From Acanthosoma haemorrhoidale (lineage: Eukaryota > Arthropoda > Insecta > Hemiptera > Acanthosomatidae): a DNA stretch of 64,000 bases. Location of the stretch: assembly GCA_930367205.1 (NCBI GenBank), contig OV884011.1, positions 140,985,937 through 141,049,936 on the forward strand. Direction: 5' to 3'. Below are positions 48,936 to 60,860 of this stretch, piece after piece (positions within the stretch are counted from its first letter, which is position 1; the number at the start of each line of letters is the position of its first letter). The notes under the pieces are model-generated. The model made no database searches and was not told the DNA's origin. It saw only the letters and a program-made list of their open reading frames with translations. The position numbers and the translations under genes are program-made.

Positions 48936-51900
48936 CCTACAAAAAACAAATATCCCTTAGAAACGGTTAACAAATGGTATCATAACTCACCACCATGTCC
49001 CTTCGGCATGTTTTCGACAACGTAACCTGTAACCTTTGTTCATGAGGTATAGATTCAACTTAATATCTTAAAATAACAGCAAAAGAACAGTCTGCTAGGA
49101 TAACGGTAATAAATTGTAAAAATTAAATGGAATATTTACTATTAATGCTGATATAACAGTATACAAATTTACTCACAAAAAAAAAAATCACAAAAACTGC
49201 TATCTTTTGGTTGTTACCCTTTACACTGGCTGCAGACAGAAGAGATCGGTCTGAGTCGCCTGTTGTGACAGCCGAATGCTGTCTTGAACGGTGCCCTTGA
49301 GTGAAGTCCTGTGAAGGTTTGTGAACTATTAGTATTGTGTAAACTTGCCTCTGTACCAAACTTGCCCCGGTCTACCTTACTTAAATGAAATCGGTTCTGA
49401 TTCCAGAAGGTAATGTTGACTCTTGTTTACAAAACCTCTGTCTAATACCAAACCAATCTGAATCATCCAAATAAAGTAAACAAACAGTTGATTTTTGGAG
49501 TTTTTCCCATTGTTAGAAACACTGTGTGTCATATATTAAAGGATTTATTGTGACTTGAAGGAAACAGCCGTTCCAAATCATATTAAGTACGGTATCAAAT
49601 TAAGATCTCGATGTGCTAATTAATGGTGATACATATTAAAATTTGGAGGCTTAGCTGACTATTATTACAAAAAGCAATTAAAACTGTCAATAAAACCGTA
49701 ACCATATCAAAATATTTACTTGTGTATCACACTCGACATGAATTAGTTATTTTATATATTTTGCGAAAAGTACAATTTAGTTCATAATTGATGTAAAAGA
49801 ATAAAAAAATAGCGGGATAATTGATTCTAAGATGAAAAAACCATCCTATCTATATTAATTTATTTCGAACAAAAATTTGAACTTTTCTTTTGGGAGGCAA
49901 GGAAGACATTAGTTCCATTAGCGGTCAACAGGTAGCAGTTGCAATTATATTTATCGCTCTCGTTTAAAGTAAACATTTTGATCGTACTAACCATTTTATA
50001 TAAAAAATATTTAAATTCTAAAATACCTTCATGTAATCTTTCAGCAATATGTACATGCGTGTGTATATAATATTTTTTATTTTTTATTTCAGAGGCTGAG
50101 GATAGTGAGATCATATGTCTTAAACAGCTGTTCATTGTTGTTATGTGACATTCCAGGTAGCGGAGTGAGCTAGTCAAGTTCGTGGGATGTGAAGTAGTTT
50201 CAAATTATTAATTGTTTTGAATTCAGGTACATGAACTATAATAAATTTTACCCATACTTATCTTTGCTTTCTTAATAGCCTATTTAATCCAGGACTAGAT
50301 TCAAAAATAATTGTGAAATTTCTTTGATGCTATTATAGTTGTAATTTTATTTGTTTATTAAAGACTATATCTGTTTACATGTTATCAATATACTATGAAA
50401 ATGACTAAAAACTAGTAAAAATAAATAAATGAATTGATGTATGAGATTGTTAATATTCTGTTTTTAATATTCTGTATTTTGCAAAGCTCTCTGAAAATAT
50501 ATGAATTTAAAGGGCAATGTTTTTTTTTATTGTAATAATTTGCATAGCAGTGTCTGAAACTATTGAAGGGTAGATATTAATTTAACTTAAAAGAAGAATT
50601 TAATAGTTAAATGTATTGATTGCTCCTCTATGCTAATACATGAAAATAAGTTACCGCCACTTATTTAACAAATTTGTAGGCTGTAGTTAAATATAGGTTT
50701 GGAATAATTGGTTCCATAGAATAACAGATTGCCACCCTTTAATACTTATCCCAATAATAGTTCCATGTTTTTAGTTATAGCACACTATAAGCATTATAAT
50801 GGGATTGACTGGGTATTGGTCACCACACATGTCACTTGAAGATAATTTATCTAGAAAAAATTTCCTTTCAGGTCAGAACTGCAACCTCAAAACTGAGTCA
50901 GGTTCTTAACCATCCCTCCATACCAGACCCCTTAATTTATGAAACCGATATTTTATTATAGTGAACAAAAAAAAAAAAAAATCAACTTCTGATCTATTAT
51001 AAATTTTAATTATATAAATTATTTACAATTTTCATGATTCATTATAAATATATTTACAACTTAACTCATAAGAGGGAAATATTATTTTATGTAGGATTAT
51101 ATTTATAAATGATGCTGTCATATGTTGAATGAAGACAGATTTTATATGAACCAATTATGAATTTAATAGTACTGTTCACTATTAGATTTCAAAATAAACA
51201 AAATTCTACGCCATATAAATGTTATATAGATTCGGAAAAGTATCTCTTATCATAAAAAATTAATTGCTCCATAGAACTGCTCTATCAGTATCAAGAGAAT
51301 TCACATCAGGAGACAGCTTGTTATTTCATTCTTATCTGGCATGGTCCAGTCACAGAACTTATCAATTAAAAGGGAGAACAGTTAGTTATCACTGTAGTTA
51401 GCCATTTGTTGATTGTTTAAACATTATTAAAAATCATATTTAAATGCTTAGTTGTTTATTTATTTATACTATTACATTTAAAAATATTATTAAGTGTGTG
51501 CATAACTTAATATTATGGCAGAAACCAATAGTTGAAACATTTAGACTCAAAGTTCTTAATATGATAGTAACCCCATGACACAAAAAAATATTGAACTATT
51601 CTTTATATTTTTATAAATTTAGACACGAGCAAACATAAGTATTTGTACTGAAAATATTTTATTTATTTTGAATTTGATTTGACAATAATAGCAAAGATGG
51701 TTGGGGACATTAAATCCAATATTATTTGTATTATAGTGTAAACGAGCATCACTTGTGATGATAAAAGATGTTTGTCACATGTGTTACATTAGTCATGAAA
51801 AAATTTAGACTAGGATGAACTTATAGCACTTATAACATTTTTTGTGTGTATGTATGTATAAGACTTATACTCTATATTGAGATATTTGTCTTTTCTCTTT

Positions 51901-53042
51901 TTTTTTTTTTTAACTTTGAATACCTAATAAAATTGAATTGTAAAGGTATATCAAAAGGATGGTTGACACTCCGTTGTCCAATGTAAAAGTAAGTCTTTAA
52001 TTGGTGGTATCGCATGCTTGTTACTTGATTGTTGTGTGTACTTTATTTAAAAGAAAAATATAGGAAAAGGTTTAGTGTCACTTATCACAGTAAAACATTA
52101 TCCTATAAAAGAATGTAGGCTAGTACATATCAGTCAGTATCATTTTCATCGGCATCTTCTTAATTGCCATCAAATATCAGTTACTGGGTTATCGTTAGTT
52201 TGGCTCTAAAATTCTTTCTTTGATAACACCTAAGGGGCCCATTTCAAACATTAGTTAGTTGTGATTAGTCGATGTGTCCACATTAACATGGTTTTTTCAG
52301 GCGGTAAAATCGTACGTACTTTAAGAGACTGACAATTTTTTTTTTCATATTGACTGTTATGTCTACTACTAGATACTATGATATAAAGACAAATTTTGTA
52401 CTTCTGGTAATTATTGGTACCAGTAGTCCCAGAATGCAATAAAATAAAATTTATAATTATAGCATTATTGATTTAAAAATGTTTAGCCAAAGTTTTATTT
52501 TATTTTGGAAGTAAGAAATAATTAATTTTTTTAACAATTGGTAACTATTAAAATCTGATGCTTAATACTTTATTGTTATAGATCTTTTGATAGTCCTAGA
52601 TATTGGTGAAATCTAAAATAAATTAAGTTTCTGCCTTATCGTACTTTTAAAATATATTGTTTTATTTGTTGCATGGTACATAAATTTTATAATGTTTTAC
52701 TCATTTTAATATGTTCATTTTATATTTAATTTATTTTTATAAGCAAGAAAGAATTTTCTAGCTAATCTATTTTAATTGTTGTAAATTGTAAACAAAAATG
52801 TAGTTATTGAATGATGCATGCAAAGAGATTATATTTAATTTAAACAGACAGCACAAGATGTTGCTGGGATCCCTTTTAGTTCAGAACTGAATGTTGGGTT
52901 TCAAAACAAACAACCTGATTGAGGCCTGGGCCTACTTATCTCCTAGTCTGACCAATATTTGCATTTCTGTTTTCGGAAAATCCCCCATTCCCTTAGACTT
53001 TTATCTTCCTCCCTTATAATAATTATATCCAGTGTTCCCTGT
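48936..53042. other. Intergenic AT-rich DNA
   Basis: No supported gene. Minus-strand frames at 49123-49359 and 49860-50177 lack recognisable domains. Poly-A and poly-T runs are common (e.g. 50964-50980, 51898-51911). Confidence 0.5.
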
Positions 53043-53128
53043 TCAGTCTTGCTTAAAACATTCCTACGAGAGTGTGTCGGCTTTGTTTCCAAGAGAGTGC
53101 AGCCTTTAGTTGTTGTCGATTGCTAGCT
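53043..53128 (+). promoter_or_regulatory. Candidate initiator and 5' untranslated exon of the transporter gene
   Basis: TTCAGTC at 53042-53048 resembles an arthropod initiator (TCAGT). The following GC-richer stretch ends at a plausible donor, GCT|GTATGT, at 53128. A pyrimidine-rich acceptor ending TTAG precedes 53260, 26 bases before the start codon. This is inferred from motifs only. Confidence 0.3.
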
Positions 53129-53285
53129 GTATGTAGTTAATTAATAAAAGTATCATTATATTGCTTCTACTGTTTATAAATTGTGTGATTACTACTAATA
53201 AATGTAAAATAGATTGAGTGTTTTTCTATATTTTAATTAGATTTTTTTATATTAGTTAGGTGTGATCAAGGGCAAGAGCCAGAAA

Positions 53286-53350
53286 ATGAACGAAGAGAGA
53301 CAACCTTTGTTAATCGGCAACAATGACAACTCCATTGACAATTATGAAAG
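53286..53350 (+). CDS. Proton-coupled amino-acid transporter (SLC36/PAT family), exon 1
   Basis: This is the first of three coding exons found here (53286-53350, 55125-55226, 57109-57259), which together give 106 residues of an SLC36-type carrier. Such proteins move small amino acids with protons across lysosomal or plasma membranes; the closest known insect relatives are pathetic-like. Exon 1 encodes MNEERQPLLIG and the following acidic tail and ends in phase 2 (GAA AG|GTATTT). Residues 4-9 (ERQPLL) form an acidic dileucine sorting motif, consistent with delivery to lysosomes. This ATG opens the frame and is the only one leading into the spliced product. The remaining nine or so membrane segments are not in the window. 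Confidence 0.85.
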
Positions 53351-53748
53351 GTATTTTTTTCTTTGTTTTAGTTTGAAATAAAGTGTAAACTATTTTGCAA
53401 ATATTTTATAAACTATTTGAAAGACAACTTGAAAAAATTCAATCACACTAATATGAAAAATAGTAGAGATTTATAAAGAATATCTGTTAAAAATAATGAG
53501 TATATTTTGATTGAAGCCTCTTAACTATAAGGCTAATAACTGAAATCATTTAAAAAAAATATAAGTATTGACACAAGTGGTGGGCCGCCCCTGTGGCCTC
53601 TTCTCGAACCCCTTGTTGATTTTGAGGGTAGAGACTGGAATAAAAGGCATCTGGAATCTAGGCATTGGCATCAATTAGCAGGTGGGTGTGAGATGTGGGA
53701 GAGAAGAGGGGGAGGATCTATGTTGATACTGTCGGGGACTCAACTTTA

Positions 53749-54397
53749 GTCCTGCCATAAGTTCTGTTTCAAGGAAAATAGAAAAATCAAACACAGGTTG
53801 AATTTTCCGGGAGTTGTGTGCATACACCTTGTTATTCGGACTATTACATTTTTCTTAAATGTTAAAAATTTTCTTATTCAAAAACGATATCTTACAATTA
53901 CAGCCATTGGTGAACTTGCTTAGTAATGCCTTTGCTCTCTCTTCTCTAATCTACTTAACTGAATTAGTGAGCCTTTATCCTGTAATTCTCCGAAAGGTAC
54001 TAGTTTTTGATGATTTTGGGACATTGACCTTGGCAAAATACCCATCCCTCTCGACATTTTTTGTCTTAGTTGATTTCTTGGGATTCGATTTTCAACTGCT
54101 TTAATGGTATTTTTTTGTTCTTACCGTATGTGGTCGACCTGACCGGGGCTCATTTTTCACAGGTTTGGTTATAATGAAATGATTAATTGTGTGCCACACA
54201 AACATTCGATTAATAATGGCATATCGATTTTCTTCAAGGCTTCTCTCCATCATTTCAAAATGAAATTCAGAGACAAACTAAAAGGGATTATAAGCCTCAT
54301 ATTAAAATTAAACAACAAACACTTAGACATTTATTCAACTGTTTAAGTATATACTTTTATCTAAATCCATAAGTTGTAACAGAACTTATGGCAGGAC
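53749..54397 (-). mobile_element. Deleted mariner-like element in intron 1
   Basis: The 20-bp terminal inverted repeats are perfect: GTCCTGCCATAAGTTCTGTT at 53749-53768 and its complement at 54378-54397. Both ends are flanked by TA (53747-53748, 54398-54399), the mariner target. Between them, on the minus strand, is the transposase N-terminal region: KAVENRIPRNQLRQKMSRGM, then MGILPRSM and a block resembling SRLEKRAKALLSKFTNG (about 54102-53890). These match the paired helix-turn-helix region of IS630/Tc1/mariner transposases. The catalytic domain is missing, so the copy could move only with help from an intact relative. Confidence 0.9.
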
Positions 54398-55124
54398 TAG
54401 GTATGCTGCTCTTATTAAACTATTTATGTTTTGGTCAAAATGTAATTTCAGGAAATATAAAAAAAAATGATGTCAATATTTTAGCTATTTACATTGATTG
54501 TGTTTAATATGCATTTTCATTGACTATTATGTTTTACTAAAAAAAAAAAATATTTTTTGTCATAAAGGCCATGTAGTTTTTTTCATAGTTGTTCAATGAA
54601 TATTCAAGAAACTCATGTGGTCTATAAATCATCTCTCGACTTTGTTCTTTAACTTTCAACCTCCTTAATTTTTTTTATATATATTTTATAAATACAATGT
54701 AGTTCATTGTCGATGTAACAAAATTGTAGGTTACATCCTTGGATTGAGTATTAAATATTTGAAATGTACTTTCCTTCTCTATAAATTAATGTTTTTTTGA
54801 TAACCACTTTTAGCTAACTTATTTTCTCGAATTGGGTAGTTAGTATTTTTATGATTTAATCTCTTTTTTAATTTAGGATTATGTTTGTTTAAACTACTCA
54901 CTTATTTTTATTTTTAGCCTATTAAAAAACATATCTTAAAAAGGGCTGGTTTCAAAGCATTATATTTCTACATTTTCAATAATGAACCTAGGTTTTGTCA
55001 TCTTTCACTAGGCATTTTAAGATAATATTATTAATTTTTCAAGGTGTTATGAAATGTATTATTTTTGTTATTATTGTTGATTGGCATTATATACCTAATG
55101 ATTTCATTTATTTTTGTTTTTTAG

Positions 55125-55226
55125 TAGAGTACCAGTGGAAAATGAGAAAGAAGAATCGGTAGTCAGTTTGCCACCAGATGGGGACTATGATCCCCTTTTA
55201 AACCGGCAACTTGAACATCCCACAAC
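55125..55226 (+). CDS. SLC36/PAT transporter, exon 2
   Basis: The exon enters in phase 2 after TTTTTTAG and leaves in phase 2 at ACA AC|GTAAGA. It encodes the cytosolic tail, residues 22-56: VPVENEKEESVVSLPPDGD, then YDPLLNRQLEHPT. Residues 42-47 (DYDPLL) form a second acidic dileucine motif. The acceptor is a tandem TAGTAG, so splicing at the second AG (exon from 55128) would drop one residue (SR to R) without changing frame. The tail before the first membrane segment is long and acidic, as in other insect members. Confidence 0.85.
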
Positions 55227-55999
55227 GTAAGAATTTAAAATGTTGGCTTAAATTTAAATTTGATGAAAATTTGACTCACTAATTACACTTATAATTTCTA
55301 TATTAATTGAAAAATCAATAGGAATTATGTTTATTTTACTATTTGTTTTCCCTAGTTTTATTGTTTTTAATTTATGTCTAGAATTTAGTATTGTGCACAT
55401 TGTTTAGAAGTTAAAATTTAAGTAATTAAATTAGAATGAAAAAAAACACTAAAGATAATTTATTAGTTCATAAATCCCTATTCAATTTTTTACCAGTATA
55501 TTATAAATAATTTTACTTACATCACACTATAATCCAAAGTAGACATTTTGAATTATATGTTGTTGACAATTTATTCTCCAATTAATTCCCGACTGTAGCA
55601 TTTCATTACAAATCCTTAGATTTCCATAATTTGTCTTTTGATGAATTTACTTGCTGTTTGGCTGTAAAAGTTAACACTGATCTATTCAGATACTGTTGAA
55701 TTATGATTGCATTGAAATTATCTCAGTTTTTTGTTCGTAGATTGTAATAGCATCTTCCAGTATAACTGATGACCACCTTTCCCGTTATTTACACTTATAA
55801 AAAGAATATAAGGGACATAAATTAAATAGATAAAAGATTTTTTTAAAAAAACCTTCCTTTTATAATAAAGTGAAACATCATTTTCACCACATTTTTATGA
55901 TTTATAATAAATTTTAGTATTTTCATGGATTCTGAAAGTAACCAAATTTTAAATAAAATATTCAAAAAGAATAAGTCAAGTGCCTAAATTCTAACTGTT

Positions 56000-56620
56000 A
56001 AAAAAATTCTGTAGATTTTGTGATCTCACCAACTATCAAAGTAAGTTGCTTTACTTTATAAGCTTGCTGCTCTGTCCTTCCCATTCCATTCATCCTAGAG
56101 GCTATCCAGCAGATGACATGTCATGAGTTTTACTTTAAGTTCAGCCCTAAATGCTTCTAACCATCATATCCCTTAAATTTTCAATTGGGTTCATGTCAGA
56201 AGATTGAGCAGGGCACAGTAGATAATATTACAGACTATTCTTGGTGTGTGCAAGCAAACATTAGATGGAGATCCATGTCTTAGAAGTCAATTTCATTCAA
56301 ATACTGTTAAAAATAAGTGTGGTCAGTCCTACCTCAGAGGCTAATTCCATCTCAGGCCATAACCACTCCTCCTTGGCAACTGCACGATTAATGGACAACT
56401 GTGAACAGTTCTGATCTGCCAGTTTATTTCTACTCTCATTCTGCTTATGCATAGTTTTAGATCAAACCAAGTGAAATAGACAGATGGCCGTTCATCACTT
56501 AACCAGTTCTTGAGCCAATTGCAATCTGATTTTGTGATTAGTTTGATAACTTGAGAGGGCTGGAGTCAAGTTATTATTTTTAATAGTACAATTTTTGTTA
56601 GCGTATGTTAGTACATTTCA
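56000..56620 (-). pseudogene. Tc1-like transposase fossil in intron 2
   Basis: Read on the minus strand, 56210-56140 gives CPAQSSDMNPIENLRDMM. This matches the conserved PxQSPDLNPIENLWDxL block around the last acidic catalytic residue of Tc1-type transposases. Upstream pieces (about 56520-56300) give KNWLSDERPSVYF- and RRSGYGLRWN-like fragments that fit the VxFSDE and VMVWGGI regions. There are many stops and frameshifts. No terminal repeats were identified, so the borders are approximate. Confidence 0.7.
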
Positions 56621-57108
56621 AAGAAAAGGTTTCGAACAGAAGAAGAAGAAGTTGCAGGCCTTAGTTTACTTGTCTCCTAGAGTTTTTTGATGAGTTTATA
56701 TATCTTCATATAAATATTTAAATTTATTTAACTACATCAACCAACGGCAGTTAATCCATGCTAATAAAGTACCAGGCTTCCATCTGCCACAAGCCAAGGT
56801 GACTGGACTCAAAGCCTGTTCCAGCCTGGCACCTGCTTTTTGGTGAGCTTCTGCCCATGGATCAAAATAGTTTTTCGGCAGATCTTATGTCAATGCAGGG
56901 TTGCTGAAAATGACAACATAGATGAATTGGATAGGCTAACGCTGAATTGGTAGCCTAACATTTTTGAACGGTTAGATGGCCTTAATTGGTCGTAGAATTG
57001 CCTTACTCTAAACTGTTTTCCTGCAGTTCATATAAAATCAATGTATGTATGAATATGATATCTAATAATAAAATAAGTTAAGTCATAAATATTTTATTGC
57101 CTTTTAAG

Positions 57109-57259
57109 GAATCTGGATACAATGATCCACCTGATAAAAGGGAACATAGGGACTGGAATTCTGGCCATGCCTGATGCTTTTCTAAATGCTGGACTTGCTC
57201 TCGGCACATTTGGAATTTTATTCATTGGAGCTATATGTACACATTGTATGCATATGCTG
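57109..57259 (+). CDS. SLC36/PAT transporter, exon 3 (first membrane segments)
   Basis: The acceptor CCTTTTAAG precedes 57109; the donor is CTG|GTGAGG after 57259, leaving phase 0. It encodes residues 57-106: NLDTMIHLIKGNIGTGILAM, then PDAFLNAGLALGTFG and a second hydrophobic segment ending CTHCMHML. The GNIGTGILAMP stretch is the broken first helix that binds substrate in amino-acid/auxin permeases, and the run into CTHCMHML is highly characteristic of SLC36 proteins. The expected continuation is not seen in the next 6.7 kb, so the next intron is very long or the gene leaves the window. Confidence 0.92.
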
Positions 57260-58758
57260 GTGAGGAGTATTCTTATTTACATATAATTTAATCAATGAAA
57301 TTTTCTTTTATTGGCTCCACCGGTTCTCAAATAAAATGAGTAATTATTATTTAATATTCTATTACCTTAAACAATTAAATATATAAAAAAATAATACAGC
57401 TGCTAATATAAGCTATCATTTATTTCCCATTATAATAAATAAGCTATATCCTATTCATAATTAATTCCAGTTCCTTAATCTGTATTCCTGGATTTTGTGA
57501 TTCTTTGCTGACTAATTTTCCTTATTCACAGACTAGTATTCTTTATTTATGTATTGATACTTGATAATTCTTTATTTATTGATCCTACCTTAACATTTTT
57601 TTTTTTCTTCTTCACTAGTGCTGTTTTATTAAATCTTCTATTGGACTAAGGTTGATATTGATATATTTATTGTTTACTGGGCATATGCATAATTTAAGTG
57701 ATGCATATATATGAAAGTATATATAATAGTAGTAGTATTTTATTTTACTATGAATTTACATAAATATATATTTAATAGAGATCAAAGAAAGTAATAATAA
57801 TAACAAATAAATTACATATATATATATTGAGACCTACCTCATTTTTCACCATTTCCCTTTCTACTTTATTTGATCAATTTAACTTAACTAATTTGGTCTG
57901 TCATGAGATCTTTAATTCAAATTGTTTTATGTCTTTGACATAGGAATTTATCCCGATTGAATCGCCCGATCTCAAGACTAATGTTGTAGTTATTAATAAA
58001 TTGAGAAACTAGGAATTGTGAAATATATTCAAATAAAATGGTTATAACAAATAATTATAATTAACATAGATTATTGACAAAAGTATAAAAAAATATTCAA
58101 TTCCTTTTAAATTAGGATAATTACTACTAATTACAAACATGAATTTGAGCTCAATTTCTTTTAATGGATCCATAATAAAAACAATATTAATATCACCCAA
58201 TCGATGATCTTCCTGTAATCCAATCAACGTTACTTTCTGCTGTTGGTTCTTCTCCTCTCTTCCTGTATGGTAACCGCCAATTCGGGGGCTTGCTAAGTCC
58301 GTTCTTCTCGACGGTTGTGCTAAGACTGCTGGTTTATCTCATCCCCACTCCTAAGAGCATAAGGGAAAGTGCTTACCAGATGTGAGGGTTCCTGGTCTTT
58401 ATTCTCAAATATCATGAATTTTACAATTGCCTTCCCTTATAAATAAAAAAAAGTTTATGAAATTTTTTTTTTTTATGTGGATCCACAAATATTTTGTTGC
58501 TGCGTTCGATTTGTTGAATTGGTTGTTTATAACAGGTGTTGAAATTTTACAAATTTTATAATAATAATTGTTCAAATTTTGCAAGGTTTTAAATTGCTTG
58601 AAGGGCGTACAAGTTGTTTGTAAAAATTTTTTTTTTTTTTTACTTAACTAAATTATTATGGTAATTAGTATGGATTAGTTCGAAGGTACATTGTCTTATG
58701 GAACATAACGCGATTTGGAAAACATTTGTTGAAAAGACGGTTGAGTGTGATTAGTAAT
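57260..58758 (+). other. Start of long intron 3 of the transporter gene
   Basis: No coding exon continuing the transporter was found here or up to the window end. It is AT-rich with TA-repeat patches near 57700-57830 and a GC-richer patch at 58240-58400 without a gene. Confidence 0.55.
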
Positions 58759-58762
58759 ACAT

Positions 58763-59479
58763 TATTCTAATATTTGTTATTTCTAATAATATTTTAATTA
58801 TATATTTTTTCATATAATTTAAAAAACTTTATATTTTTAACTTTTACGTTATCTCAGGGTTCTGTTAATAATTATATAGGGAACTTCTGGCAAAAGGAAT
58901 ATTGGTTTTATTTACACACATTGAATATATAAAAATTGATATACAAAAAATAAATACGTACGTAATCAAAGTATAATATTAAATCTAAATTTACGTAATT
59001 ATACTGGCCAGTGCTTCTCTGTGTTCTTCTCTTCGGTGGTAATCTTCATTTGCGTGATCTCAATCGTCTTACTTGCGCGTCGTTTGTCCTCATGCCGAGT
59101 GAAAGTGATGCCCCACGAGGTCGCCAGCGTAGGTCTGCTACCTCCTCTGCCGGCTTCTGATCAAGAAGTGAAACCTTTCGGTCTATGTAGGTCTCTATCT
59201 TACATACCGCTGCCTTCTTGGTTTTCAACTCGTTATTTAATGCCAGTTGTTTTGAATATTTATACTTAGCTTAATTTACATAGTTTATAAAATAAATGTT
59301 TACATTAGTTATGATGTTATTTTTATTATAAATATTAATAATTAATATGACGACAATAAAACACATTCATTCCTTCATAGGCATGAACCACGGATCGTTA
59401 TTACGGTTTCAACGCTTGCTTTTTCCGAGTTTATTTAAACAAACACCATTAAAAATCATCATTTTAAAATATCACAACA
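58763..59479 (-). mobile_element. Solo LTR, family 2 (copy 1)
   Basis: A 717-bp unit flanked by 4-bp direct repeats ACAT (58759-58762 and 59480-59483). On the minus strand it starts TGTTGTGATATT and ends ATTAGAATA. A second copy at 62251-63005 shares both ends and most of the interior. A TATA-like box (GTATAAATATTC on the minus strand, about 59264-59253) suggests that the LTR reads leftward. The 4-bp duplication at an alternating purine-pyrimidine site is typical of insect Ty3/gypsy elements. Matching duplications on both sides show that it is a solo LTR. Confidence 0.87.
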
Positions 59480-59483
59480 ACAT

Positions 59484-59851
59484 ATTGGTTTTTAATTAAA
59501 ATACTAGACAATTCTACTGGTAATTAGTAACAATAGAGAAAAATTGTTGTGTGTGTGTGTGTGATTTGAATATTTTACCTGAGTGAAAAGATAGGGACAT
59601 CGTTGTCGTGTATAAAATAATATTAAATCAATCAATTAAATGGACTTAAGCATTCAAGGAATATTTACGATCTGTGAATAGATTAAGTGATAATGAAATC
59701 AGAAAGCTTCACTTGCCGATAATTCCATAGACTTTACTAGGTTCAATATTTCTAATAATAGTTTTGTTTTTGTTTGTATAAACTTTCTAAAGTTTATGTG
59801 TCATCCGATCAGTATTATTTTCATTTAATAATGAAAATAATAAAAGAAAAA
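59484..59851. other. AT-rich spacer with GT microsatellite
   Basis: No gene. A (GT)n run of about eight units lies near 59547-59563. Confidence 0.5.
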
Positions 59852-60721
59852 CTATAATTTTTTTCTTTTTTTGTAGTCATATTGTATCGAACAAAAAACA
59901 TCCCTGTAATTATTTTTAAATTCCTTCCATTCATTAATTTTAATGTTGTTCAAATCAAACACGCAAAAAGGAATTTCATCAAGATGAGTTGGAATTTGAG
60001 ATTCCAATTTCTTCATATCCAAAACTTTATTTTGAATTATTTTTAATTTTGTCACCTTATCGCTGGTTGTCTGCTGATGGTCTGTAATTTGATTTTGCAA
60101 TGAAATCACTTCTCCTTTCTTAATATTCGCTGTATCTTCTATTTCTGAAAATTTATTTTCCAACAAACTCATATTATTCTCATAGTCGAGCTTTATTAGA
60201 TCATGTTGACGTGAGGTACACTCATCATTGTTATCTGCAATCTTCTGTTCATATTCCAATGAAGTCATTTTCTCTTCATTATCCTTAATTGAATATAAGC
60301 TAAGATCTGTTTGACAATCAACATCAACTAGTTGTGACTTTGTTAAAATTGTTTTTTCATAATCTGACGTATTTTTCAATAGAATGATTTCTTCTTTTAA
60401 TTTTGAATTTAAATTATCATTTCCTTGGAGTGTTCTCTCCTCACAAATTTGTAATTGTCTATCTAATTTATCGTTTACATCTTCTGTGTAACATTGTTCG
60501 AATTTAGCCGATATTTCTGATTTTAGTTCTTCCCTTAATTGATCAAACTTCCTGCTCAACTCTTTTTGTTCTTTATTATTTTCTTTAAGTGCGTTATTTT
60601 GACTGTTTAATTTTTCATTTATTTCTTTATTATTTTCTTTAAGTGCGTTAAATTGACTGTTTATTTGGGCAAGCAGTTGTTGCAACATCTTTGCCGTGAT
60701 GTCTTCACTCAGATTTACCAT
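59852..60721 (-). CDS. Coiled-coil protein, probably gypsy-type gag N-terminal part
   Basis: This is the longest uninterrupted frame in the window (289 codons, single exon). Residues 1-75 are a coiled coil with a tandem repeat of SQFNALKENNKEINEKLN and SQNNALKENNKEQKELS. More heptad-rich helix extends to about residue 240 (for example SLLENKFSEIEDTANIKKGE). The end has EIPFCVFDLNNIKINEWKEF, placed like the (P)xFDGxxxWxxY start of a gypsy gag core. It then stops after a lysine-rich run, which looks like a truncation by frameshift in an A tract. The opening SEDITAKMLQQLLAQINSQF is typical of insect gypsy gag proteins. No protease or polymerase follows. A host coiled-coil gene is the less likely alternative. 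Confidence 0.55.
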   Translation of the reverse strand: MVNLSEDITAKMLQQLLAQINSQFNALKENNKEINEKLNSQNNALKENNKEQKELSRKFDQLREELKSEISAKFEQCYTEDVNDKLDRQLQICEERTLQGNDNLNSKLKEEIILLKNTSDYEKTILTKSQLVDVDCQTDLSLYSIKDNEEKMTSLEYEQKIADNNDECTSRQHDLIKLDYENNMSLLENKFSEIEDTANIKKGEVISLQNQITDHQQTTSDKVTKLKIIQNKVLDMKKLESQIPTHLDEIPFCVFDLNNIKINEWKEFKNNYRDVFCSIQYDYKKRKKL

Positions 60722-60860
60722 TACGGATTTACGGATAATTTAATGGAAATGAAAAATAGAAACAAATCGAAATTTTTAATTTATAATTATATAAAAAATA
60801 CAGTTTTTTATTTTATGGTGGATTATTACATGTAAATAGCATAAACGGAAAAAAAAAATA

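Noticed and set aside
53859..54104. 81-codon plus-strand open frame in intron 1 of the transporter gene
   Set aside because: It is the antisense of the mariner transposase remnant, whose motifs read on the minus strand.
59852..60721. Treating the gag-like ORF and the LTR at 58763-59479 as one element
   Set aside because: The LTR has its own matching 4-bp duplication on both sides, so it is a self-contained solo LTR, not the 3' LTR of that ORF.
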